A DNA stretch of 33,531 nucleotides from Bacteroidaceae bacterium (GTDB taxonomy: Bacteria > Bacteroidota > Bacteroidia > Bacteroidales > Bacteroidaceae): assembly GCA_024398495.1 (NCBI GenBank), contig JAKSJA010000019.1:1-33531 (forward strand). Reading direction: 5' to 3'. A program made the translations under genes and the position numbers. The notes below the pieces were generated by a model, which made no database searches, had not been told where the DNA came from, and was given only the letters and a program-made list of their open reading frames with translations. This document shows, piece after piece, positions 26,619 to 33,531 of the stretch. How positions within the stretch are numbered: the stretch's first letter is position 1; every line of letters begins with the position of its first letter.

Positions 26619-29245
26619 AACGTAACTGTAAATTCTGTAAATTTATCTTTTTCCGATTTTACCGTAATTGTTCCACCTGCATCCTGTATTACCTGCTGAC
26701 AGAGATAGAGTCCTACTCCCGGAGCCTCTGCAGTAGGTTTGGTGGTAAAGAATGGGTCGAATATCTTATCCAATATACTTTCTTCTATGCCGATGCCATT
26801 GTCATAAACAGAGATATGAAGTTTTTCATCTTTATTGACAGACAGACGAACCGTAGGCACATAACCTTCTTCTGGTTGTCCTCCCTCTTTAGATGCTTTC
26901 TTTTTTAGTGCGTAGATACTATTGGACAGCATTGAAAGTATCGTCTTCCCGATATGTTCTGCAACAACATGAGCCACCATAGGTTCCGATGGCTTCTGCC
27001 ATTCTACGTGAATGCCATATTTCTGGATATCTTCTGAAAAATACTTGTTCAACATTTCAATGTTTTTTTCGCAAAGATCTGTAATATTCACATCTTCCAC
27101 TTTACCAGAACGTTCTTTCAAAAGTTCTTCCATTGCTTTTAGTATACGTGTCGTAGAGAGTCCATGTTGTTCTATCTTCGCCAGATTAGTATTCATCATA
27201 TCTATTACATCTAACGAATCTTCATAAGCATCTTCCGTCATGTTCTTCTCTTCTTTCTCTATATTCTCCTTGAGGTCATTTGCCAAATCCAAAGACATAT
27301 GCGAGAAATTGTTGATGTAATTCATCGGATTGAGAATACGGTCAATAAGTCCTTTTGTCAACTTTCCTACCGTTGCCTCCTTTTCCTGACGGAGTATCTT
27401 GCTATGAGCCTCCTTCAACTGCTCTGTACGTTTGTCAACAATCTTTTCAAGACGCATCTGTTCTTGTCTTGCACGATGTATCCTCCAACGGAAGAACAGA
27501 TAAATAAGGAATACGATGATAATTAAATATAACAATATCGCATACCATTTCATGTACAACGGCACTGGGACATCAAACGACTTGGTGGCGGACTCGGAAA
27601 TATTACCATAAGAATCCAACGAACGCACCGTCAGTTCATAGCTACCCGGAGTAAGATGAGCGAAAGTATACGTCTGATCATCACTCCAACGCGACCATTT
27701 GCTATCGTCATGCAAACGATAACTGTATTTCGTATTGCCAATTGGGTCGCCTTTGTCGGCTGCTATTTCGAAATCTACATTTCCGCCATCAACGACCAGA
27801 TTACGAAGATAAGTATTCTGCGTATATGGATGAGTGTCCACCATATTTGTATTAAAACGGATGAGCCCAAAGATGCCACCTAACCAAGCAATACCATCTT
27901 TGATATCCATTGCTTGAATAGTGTAACTCTTAAATGGCAGCAACCATTTTGTCTGATCTTTATACAAGTGTTTTGCAACAAGTCCTGATCCGTTGTTGCC
28001 CGCAGTCCATGTATGCCCTTTCTCATCCATATATTCCATTAGAAGGGAAAGGCGTCCGTATGGCTTTTTTACGAAACCATCCTGCATAGGAGCCTTGTAA
28101 TATGTCTCCTTATTCAATGTCAGCACCCAAATACCGCCGTTGGATTCACGTTTGAACTTCACAACATTCTGTATCGGTGCAATCTTCTTATCAGTACCAT
28201 CTAATCGATGACGATAGATACCATCCAACTCACCGGTAAGGAATGAAGTCTGGTTTTCTTTGAACACGCTTAATGTATGACGTGATGTCAGTTGTCTTAC
28301 CCCCTCTCCAACAATAAACAGACCATCAACGGTGGCTGCCAAAGTCTGGGAGTCACTGGCTTTTACAAGATTCCAGCACGCCTGTTCCGAAGACAGCACA
28401 CGTTTGAAATGGTTGTTGTCATCAAGCACAAAGAGTCCCTGCAAAGTACCTACTATTAACCGGTCGTTATTATTAAGTATGCAAGTTACCTGACCTGCAA
28501 GACCATCTTTCTCCGTATAATGGGAATAAATAGGAGAAATGTTTACTACAAAAATACCATTGTCGGTAACTCCCCACAGATTACCCTTGCCATTGTAAGC
28601 AATATCATTAACGTTATTACTACATAGTCCATCATCTGTTGTTAGTGAAAATATCGGGGATTCATCTTTTGTAAGTACAATACCCCTGTTTATAGTAGTT
28701 GCAGCAACAAATTTATCATCAGAATCAGAGATTTTGACAGTCTTTATCCCATCATTATGAGTTGGTTTATATTTTATCGACTTATATGAAGAGTTCGACA
28801 GCATGTAGTTCTTATCATTGGCAGTAAAACATATTTTACCATTATGTTCATATATCTGCGCAATCTCACCGATATTGACCTTCTTATCCGTATCACTTAT
28901 CACAAACGTCACTTGAATACTGTCTGTCACATCAACTGCATAACCAAGCACATTATATCCACCAAACCACACCTTACCGTCTTTTGACTTGTATAAAGTG
29001 GTTACGCGAGATACTGCCGGCGTATGAGTCATTTTCCAACTTACGCCATCATAGATTAACAAACCTTCAAAGTTTGCCACATATACATGCCCCGTCTTGT
29101 CACATTCCACGGCAAAGTTTCTATTATGGCCATGATATTCCAGTGCAGTGAAATTGACAAAGAACGGTTTCCCCGACATGACACCTGCAAATCCAAAATA
29201 TGAGATGCTACACAAGAATACTGTAACTAATAATCTTTTCATCAT
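26615..29245 (-). CDS. Propeller/Y_Y_Y sensor histidine kinase lacking the phospho-acceptor His
   Basis: The 876-residue membrane protein has a signal sequence (1-20). A large periplasmic two-component-regulator propeller (about 25-480) contains repeats such as KVWFGGYNVLGY and DDGLCSNNVNDIAYNGKGNLWG. A Y_Y_Y domain (about 490-560, TPGSYELTVRSLDSYGNIS) is followed by one membrane helix (about 567-588), a coiled coil, a DHp-like helix and an ATPase domain. The usual His is Asp635 (KGLIDRILNPMNY). The ATPase motifs are largely kept: N box SNSIYAL, G1 YDNGIGIEES, FDPFFTTKP, and G2 GVGLYLC. No DNA-binding or receiver domain is fused, unlike hybrid two-component systems of Bacteroides. The start is ATG 29245 (or 29242), behind a strong Shine-Dalgarno; the frame open to 29293 precedes the signal sequence. 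Confidence 0.9.
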   Translation of the reverse strand: MMKRLLVTVFLCSISYFGFAGVMSGKPFFVNFTALEYHGHNRNFAVECDKTGHVYVANFEGLLIYDGVSWKMTHTPAVSRVTTLYKSKDGKVWFGGYNVLGYAVDVTDSIQVTFVISDTDKKVNIGEIAQIYEHNGKICFTANDKNYMLSNSSYKSIKYKPTHNDGIKTVKISDSDDKFVAATTINRGIVLTKDESPIFSLTTDDGLCSNNVNDIAYNGKGNLWGVTDNGIFVVNISPIYSHYTEKDGLAGQVTCILNNNDRLIVGTLQGLFVLDDNNHFKRVLSSEQACWNLVKASDSQTLAATVDGLFIVGEGVRQLTSRHTLSVFKENQTSFLTGELDGIYRHRLDGTDKKIAPIQNVVKFKRESNGGIWVLTLNKETYYKAPMQDGFVKKPYGRLSLLMEYMDEKGHTWTAGNNGSGLVAKHLYKDQTKWLLPFKSYTIQAMDIKDGIAWLGGIFGLIRFNTNMVDTHPYTQNTYLRNLVVDGGNVDFEIAADKGDPIGNTKYSYRLHDDSKWSRWSDDQTYTFAHLTPGSYELTVRSLDSYGNISESATKSFDVPVPLYMKWYAILLYLIIIVFLIYLFFRWRIHRARQEQMRLEKIVDKRTEQLKEAHSKILRQEKEATVGKLTKGLIDRILNPMNYINNFSHMSLDLANDLKENIEKEEKNMTEDAYEDSLDVIDMMNTNLAKIEQHGLSTTRILKAMEELLKERSGKVEDVNITDLCEKNIEMLNKYFSEDIQKYGIHVEWQKPSEPMVAHVVAEHIGKTILSMLSNSIYALKKKASKEGGQPEEGYVPTVRLSVNKDEKLHISVYDNGIGIEESILDKIFDPFFTTKPTAEAPGVGLYLCQQVIQDAGGTITVKSEKDKFTEFTVTL

Positions 29246-29250
29246 TCTAT

Positions 29251-29254
29251 CTCC
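29251..29254 (-). promoter_or_regulatory. Strong Shine-Dalgarno before the propeller kinase
   Basis: The minus strand reads AAAGGAGATAGAATGATG, placing GGAG 5 bases before the ATG at 29245 and 8 before the one at 29242. Other genes here mostly lack such a site, as is usual in Bacteroidota, so it helps fix this start. Confidence 0.6.
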
Positions 29255-29255
29255 T

Positions 29256-30932
29256 TTATTTGAATTTAACAAAAGGTATGTTTGTCCCCACATAATGGCT
29301 CCACTCTTCGCTTGTGAAGTTACGATGCAGTTTGTTCTTCAAACTATTCGACAATACCGGTACGGAAATATTCATCTTCTGTACCATACCATTACTTGTA
29401 CCGATGAGGACTTCCGTAGGACTTATACGTGACAGTACAAGTGGCCATCCTTCAAATTTATATTCCACCGGTGTAAGCCACTCTGTGGAAGTACCTTTCT
29501 TGTCCACTTGCTTCACCGGCTTCACCATAGCAGTATTAATCTCTTCCGCAAATGTCATACCACTTGGAAATGGAACCATTGACATATTCCATATTGCAAC
29601 TGTTTTGTCATAACCACTTGACACGAGGATATTACCCAATGCAACGACACTGGACACCTTACTGATGTGGGCAGACAAGGTAATGATATTACGTTGATAT
29701 TTGTTTATCACACCTATATCGCCATTCTTGTATCCAAGATACAGACACCCAGATGCTGTATCATAATAAGCGGCGGTGACGACACCCTTTGTCAAAGGTT
29801 TTTTCGGGGTGATATTGCCAGCAACATCCATCTCAGCATAAGAACCATCCACATAGAAAAGACTGATAGTCTTATTATGTTTTATGATTGCTGACAATGG
29901 TTTTGACAAGTCCATAGGTTTGGATTTTGAGCCATTGTTGACATTGTACCAACACATGGATTTGCGTCCTGCCAAAAGCAATGTTCTTTCGTTGACTTTC
30001 ACAATCTTGATATATGAATCGGATTGCAAATTAACAATCTTTGCCTTCTTCAACAAACCCGTCAGACTTATTATCACCAATTGTCCATGTGCTGACAATG
30101 CATACACGTTGTTTTTCTCTATGCATGCATCACGGAAGTCAAACATATTGTCATGAAAAAGAACTTGCCCTGCAGACCCCACAGACTTTATAAGTTCTAT
30201 CTCACCATAATCAGAAACAGCAATACACCTGCCATCTGCCATAGGAAGCAATGTCGTAACAGCTCCCCTCTTATGCATGAAACTGCTTTTCTTCGCATCG
30301 ACAGCAAGGCTCAATGCCTTAAATGATTCTGACAGATAAGTATTGCCCTTGTATTTATTGAGATAATACCAGCTGGTGTATGCCAACAGGTCTGCGATTT
30401 CACCATTTCCAGTCTCATGTTGAGTGATGGACAAATTGCCCAACGTTCTTCCGAGTGTCCGAAAACTCAATGTATCCGTTATGCTCTTTGCATAATTTGC
30501 CTGGTCACGCTGCTCTTCTGCCATCTTCTGATGACTTATTGCCATTGCCCTCTGACTTTCTGCTTCACGTGCAGATTTCTCTGCCTCTTGTGCATACTGC
30601 TTTGCTTGATTTTCTGCCTGACGTGCAGCATGGCTCTCCGCCTCTGCCTTGTCACGCATCTGAATAGCAAGTTTTGATTGTTCTTCCGCACGATCTCGTT
30701 GCTTGTCAGAGATGGCTTTTTGCTGATACGCGATATCCTCCATCTGCTGGCTGACACGTTTCACTATGGCTGCATCACGCTCTTCTACTTGCAGGGTGTG
30801 AATATTTTCCAACAACTCTTCCCTATCTGTACTTTCAGAAGCATTTTTACCAATCAGAAACGAGATTACTGCTATTACGGCAACTGCAAGTACAGCCGCA
30901 GGAATCAGTACCTTTTTATCTAATAGTTTCAT
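29256..30932 (-). CDS. Membrane-anchored coiled-coil/WD40-like propeller protein
   Basis: The 558-residue protein has an N-terminal membrane helix (about 7-28, LIPAAVLAVAVIAVISFLIG). A long Ala/Glu/Gln/Arg-rich coiled coil covers about 35-150. A conserved-looking helical segment follows (LLAYTSWYYLNKYKGNTY), then a beta-propeller (about 210-500, for example SSVVALGNILVSSGYDKTVAIWNM). The C-terminal tail FTSEEWSHYVGTNIPF resembles the ends of WD40 proteins fused to STAND NTPase or caspase-like domains, but no such domain is present. The anchored coiled coil suggests an oligomeric scaffold; which side of the membrane holds the propeller is not certain. The ATG overlaps the phosphatase stop by four bases, and its stop is 10 bases before the propeller kinase. 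Confidence 0.83.
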   Translation of the reverse strand: MKLLDKKVLIPAAVLAVAVIAVISFLIGKNASESTDREELLENIHTLQVEERDAAIVKRVSQQMEDIAYQQKAISDKQRDRAEEQSKLAIQMRDKAEAESHAARQAENQAKQYAQEAEKSAREAESQRAMAISHQKMAEEQRDQANYAKSITDTLSFRTLGRTLGNLSITQHETGNGEIADLLAYTSWYYLNKYKGNTYLSESFKALSLAVDAKKSSFMHKRGAVTTLLPMADGRCIAVSDYGEIELIKSVGSAGQVLFHDNMFDFRDACIEKNNVYALSAHGQLVIISLTGLLKKAKIVNLQSDSYIKIVKVNERTLLLAGRKSMCWYNVNNGSKSKPMDLSKPLSAIIKHNKTISLFYVDGSYAEMDVAGNITPKKPLTKGVVTAAYYDTASGCLYLGYKNGDIGVINKYQRNIITLSAHISKVSSVVALGNILVSSGYDKTVAIWNMSMVPFPSGMTFAEEINTAMVKPVKQVDKKGTSTEWLTPVEYKFEGWPLVLSRISPTEVLIGTSNGMVQKMNISVPVLSNSLKNKLHRNFTSEEWSHYVGTNIPFVKFK

Positions 30933-32095
30933 TTAAGTCGTTTTATCACTAACTGCGTAATATCATCAAACTGAGTTGCTTCGCCTACAAATTCCTTTAT
31001 CTTCTCATTGATAGTCTTTACTATCGTCTCACTATCTGCACCACGAAGTTCCTTGAGAGTATTTATGAGGCGCTCGTCACTAAACTGATTGTGTTCCGTA
31101 TCTTCAGCCTCTGTCACGCCATCAGTAAATGTCACCAGAATATCATTTGGTTGCAATTGCATTGTGTCGCTCTTATATTCAAGACCTTCCATAATGCCCA
31201 ATGCCATGTTTGTATTAGACTTAACCATATCCACACTGCCATCCGCATGAAGTACATACGGACGGTTATGACCTGCGTTGGTGTATTCTATTGTTCCTGT
31301 GGTCATGTCGTAAATACCATAGAAGACTGTTACAAACATTTCATCCAGACTCTCTTCACAAAGAAGATTATTCACTATCTTCATACATTCATTGGAAGAA
31401 ATGCCACGTATTCCGTTTGCTTTTATCATTGTGCGGCTTACTGCCATGAAAATTGCAGCCGGAATACCTTTTCCACTGACATCTGCCATCGTGAAACCAA
31501 AATGAGTGTCATCTATTGGGAAGAAATCATAGAAATCGCCACCGACATCCTTTGCTGCGATCATGCTTGCGAACAGGTCAACATTGTCAGCATTATCTAT
31601 CTTCATCTTGAACACACGAGGAAGAATAGCATGCTGTATCTCGCGTGCCACGTCCAAATCATTCTGGATATCAGTGAGTTGTTTATGCTCCTTCTGTGAA
31701 TTACGAACAAACTCTATCTGTTCTATCGCTTTGTTGATAGTCAATTGCAAATCATCAAGGTCTATAGGCTTTGTCGCAAAATCGAAAGCACCATTATTCA
31801 TGGCATGTCGGATATTATCCATATCACCATAAGCACTTACCATGATGCACTTCTGTGCTGGATTACGCATTTCATTGATTTTGCTCAAAAGAGTAAGACC
31901 ATCCATTTCCGGCATATTGATATCCGAAAGGATAATGTCTATATCTGGATGTTTTACCAAGACCTCCAATGCTTCAAGCCCATTGTGCGCAAAGAGAAAT
32001 TCGTATTCTCCGTGACGGATTTTTCTGCGGAAATACTGGGTTAAAAGAAGCTCCAAGTCGAGCTCATCATCTACACTTAGAATTTTTACTGCCAT
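30929..32095 (-). CDS. Response regulator with PP2C (SpoIIE/RsbU-type) phosphatase output
   Basis: The 388-residue cytosolic protein has a receiver domain at 1-125, with acidic pair Asp9/Asp10, phospho-acceptor Asp58 (LSDINMPEMDG), Ser87 and Lys109. A coiled linker covers about 125-160. A PP2C-type Ser/Thr phosphatase domain covers about 160-388, with metal-binding motifs VGGDFYDFF, ADVSGKGIPAA, TFTDGVTEA and FDDITQLV all intact. In other bacteria such proteins dephosphorylate STAS anti-sigma antagonists in partner switching. No STAS or RsbW-like gene is nearby, so the substrate is unknown. It leads the five-gene operon. No clear TAnnTTTG box was found in the 157 bases upstream, which hold two tandem repeats. 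Confidence 0.93.
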   Translation of the reverse strand: MAVKILSVDDELDLELLLTQYFRRKIRHGEYEFLFAHNGLEALEVLVKHPDIDIILSDINMPEMDGLTLLSKINEMRNPAQKCIMVSAYGDMDNIRHAMNNGAFDFATKPIDLDDLQLTINKAIEQIEFVRNSQKEHKQLTDIQNDLDVAREIQHAILPRVFKMKIDNADNVDLFASMIAAKDVGGDFYDFFPIDDTHFGFTMADVSGKGIPAAIFMAVSRTMIKANGIRGISSNECMKIVNNLLCEESLDEMFVTVFYGIYDMTTGTIEYTNAGHNRPYVLHADGSVDMVKSNTNMALGIMEGLEYKSDTMQLQPNDILVTFTDGVTEAEDTEHNQFSDERLINTLKELRGADSETIVKTINEKIKEFVGEATQFDDITQLVIKRLK

Positions 32096-32150
32096 ATTAT
32101 TATCTTAATTTTACGTTATTTCTATTGTTTTACTATTGACTTTAAACTTA

Positions 32151-32190
32151 TACGGTTATACGGTTTTACGGTTTTGCGGTTTTACGGTTG
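32151..32190. repeat. Five tandem 8-bp units (TACGGTTT type)
   Basis: Units at 32151, 32159, 32167, 32175 and 32183 read TACGGTTA, TACGGTTT, TACGGTTT, TGCGGTTT and TACGGTTG. The array is intergenic, upstream of the receiver-PP2C gene. Confidence 0.85.
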
Positions 32191-32194
32191 ACCT

Positions 32195-32250
32195 CTTAAA
32201 CTCTAAACTCTAAACTCTAAACTCTAAACTTTAAACTCTAAACTTTAAAC
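32195..32250. repeat. Eight tandem 7-bp units (TCTAAAC type)
   Basis: Units of seven bases run without interruption from 32195 to 32250: CTTAAAC, four TCTAAAC, TTTAAAC, TCTAAAC, TTTAAAC. The array stops two bases before the stop codon of the nitrilase-family gene and starts four bases after the 8-bp array. Confidence 0.88.
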
Positions 32251-32252
32251 TC

Positions 32253-33035
32253 TTAATAATACTCCTTTGTCCATACTATGTCATCAAGTATAGGGAATTT
32301 CTTTCTATACTGATTCAACGTATTCATATCTATCTCACCTGTTATTTCACAAACCTTATCTCTGTCTGCTTTTTTTACAAAATGTCCATAAGGATGAATG
32401 ATTGCAGACTCACCAAAATACTCTCCCCATTCGTCAGTACCAACTCGGTTGCACATAGCGACATAGCACTGATTCTCTATGGCACGTGCAACAGAAAGAG
32501 ATTTATATGCCAACTCCCTTGCCACAGGCCAGTTTGTAGCATAGATAATCATATCGTATGCAGGCGTACCATCCGGTCTCATCACATTACGACACCACAT
32601 CGGGAAACGCAGGTCATAGCATATCTGCAACAATATCCTTACGCCACGCCATTCCACAATGACACGTTTCGTACCCGCATTGTATTCAAATCCCTCTCCA
32701 CCATATGTAAAGAGATGAGCCTTGTCATACGACACAAAACTACCATCCGGTTTTACGAAATACATACGATTATACCATTTGTCATCTTCTTCAGTAGCAA
32801 TGCTGCCACAGATAGCGGCATCTGTCTCTTTTGCTTTTGCCAGCATCCATTGTAATGACTGATTGAACGTATCCTTGCTTAGCACACGGGGTTTTGTCAC
32901 GAAACCGGTATTCCACATTTCCGGCAACACATACAGATCACTGCCAGCATTCCTATCTATGGCAACATCCGCCTCTGCGATATTACGTTCAACATCGCAC
33001 CAAGCAGTATTCGGCTGTATGATTGTCGTTATCAT
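32253..33035 (-). CDS. Nitrilase-superfamily amidohydrolase (omega-amidase-like)
   Basis: The 260-residue cytosolic enzyme has the full Glu-Lys-Cys triad: Glu39 (VLPEMWNTG), Lys105 (YDKAHLF) and Cys139 (LLQICYDLRFP). Length and motif context fit the YafV/NIT2-like branch, whose members hydrolyse omega-amides such as alpha-ketoglutaramate; the substrate here is inferred. I start at the ATG at 33035. The frame is open to a TTG at 33092, but that lies upstream of the predicted transcription start. It appears monocistronic, followed by the tandem-repeat gap. Confidence 0.92.
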   Translation of the reverse strand: MITTIIQPNTAWCDVERNIAEADVAIDRNAGSDLYVLPEMWNTGFVTKPRVLSKDTFNQSLQWMLAKAKETDAAICGSIATEEDDKWYNRMYFVKPDGSFVSYDKAHLFTYGGEGFEYNAGTKRVIVEWRGVRILLQICYDLRFPMWCRNVMRPDGTPAYDMIIYATNWPVARELAYKSLSVARAIENQCYVAMCNRVGTDEWGEYFGESAIIHPYGHFVKKADRDKVCEITGEIDMNTLNQYRKKFPILDDIVWTKEYY

Positions 33036-33061
33036 ACGGTGGCTATATCTATTCCGACTGA

Positions 33062-33093
33062 CAAAGTTAGTGCAAACCGAACATACTACCAAA
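33062..33093 (-). promoter_or_regulatory. Bacteroides-type promoter for the nitrilase-family gene
   Basis: On the minus strand TTTG (33093-33090) is followed after 20 bases by TAACTTTG (33069-33062), a full consensus match, with the ATG 26 bases downstream. The -33 box and spacer lie inside the first copy of the right-end repeat. Confidence 0.72.
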
Positions 33094-33531
33094 TAAATTT
33101 TATTTATTTCTTTTATTGAAACAAAAAGGCACGAAATTTATTTCAGGGAATTATTGTGACAATAAAAGTAAAACGCAGTTTGTAGGCAGTATTGAGGTGC
33201 AGCCTAATTTCGGCATAGCCAAAATTACAACAAACCGAATGTACTACCAAAATAAATTTGATTTATTTTCTTTTATGAACATAACACGAGCAAAATTTAT
33301 TTTAGTGAGTAGTTATGAGAATAAAAGTAAAACGCAGTTTGTAGGTAGTACTGAGGTGCAGTGTACTTTCGGCGTAGCCAAAATTACAACAAACCGAAGA
33401 CAGAAACAAAAATAATTTAGATTATTTTAGATTTTAATTGTGGGAAACATAGAACTTGTTATATATGTTTTCAAACAAGAAAAATCGTTAAAAACGCAGT
33501 TTTTTTGTTTCTGTTAAGGTGCAGCCTAATT
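33073..33531. repeat. Tandem ~159-bp structured repeat element, about 2.9 copies
   Basis: Copies begin with CAAACCGAA at 33073, 33231 and 33390 (periods 158 and 159); the third runs past the window end. Constant parts are CAAACCGAA, AAAACGCAG, GGTGCAG and TTCGGCrTAGCC. Each copy has complementary arms just inside the constant ends: 33083-33090 with 33185-33192 (one mismatch), 33241-33248 with 33344-33351, and 33400-33412 with 33502-33514. Each also has an AT hairpin near its start (33091-33109, 33250-33268, 33409-33428). The third copy keeps the pairing with different bases. No gene is supported in this stretch. Confidence 0.8.

Noticed and set aside
32151-32250. CRISPR array
   Set aside because: The units are 7-8 bases and contiguous, with no spacers and no cas genes.
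32195-32250. Telomere or replicon end
   Set aside because: The array is short, imperfect, and flanked by ordinary genes on both sides.
33116-33415. A 99-codon open frame across the right-end repeats
   Set aside because: It begins with TTG, has no signal or family resemblance, and consists of repeat copies whose changes follow base pairing rather than codons. The third copy does not continue the frame.

Overview
The window looks like the chromosome of a Bacteroidales bacterium, most likely Prevotella or a close relative. The evidence is a BspA-type leucine-rich repeat protein with a T9SS-like tail, a TonB receptor in an operon with propeller kinases, ATP-type PEP carboxykinase, family-specific proteins (DUF4292, SbsA-Ig lipoprotein, bacterial GH3), almost no Shine-Dalgarno sequences, and Bacteroides-type promoters (TTTG, 19-21 bases, TAnnTTTG). 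The genus is inferred from gene content only. No tRNA, rRNA, CRISPR array or intact insertion sequence was seen.

Layout. 1-359 is a gene-free leader that can form two strong hairpins, ahead of a surface LRR gene (360-2078, +). Convergent to it is upp-recG (4889-2140, -), closed by an intrinsic terminator. pckA (5009-6613, +) is monocistronic. A tight forward operon follows: dut, a TPR protein, a DUF4292 lipoprotein, an EnvC-like factor, prfB, a tiny membrane protein and a CYTH protein (6688-12981). A VanZ-like gene (-) and an HHH/ComEA-like gene (+) diverge from 13360/13437. The next block runs on the minus strand from 20952 to 14373: acpP, fabF, rnc, GH3, an Ig-like lipoprotein and a DUF3108 protein, with overlapping or nearly touching genes. 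argS and a short RNase HI gene (23300-21111, -) come next.

The most interesting coding block is 32095-23409 (-). It is a five-gene operon with 4-base overlaps or gaps of 10 bases or less: a receiver-PP2C phosphatase, a membrane-anchored coiled-coil/beta-propeller protein, a periplasmic-propeller histidine kinase whose phospho-acceptor His is replaced by Asp, a small soluble kinase with an intact His, and a TonB-dependent receptor with a TPR-like N-terminus. Together they look like an outer-membrane-to-cytoplasm signalling chain whose output is a Ser/Thr phosphatase rather than a DNA-binding regulator. No anti-sigma or STAS partner is encoded nearby.

The right end has two short intergenic tandem arrays (8-bp and 7-bp units) next to a nitrilase-family gene. 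At 33073-33531 there are about 2.9 tandem copies of a ~159-bp element. Its flanks are conserved while its paired arms change together between copies, which suggests a structured RNA or DNA element. It continues past the window edge.
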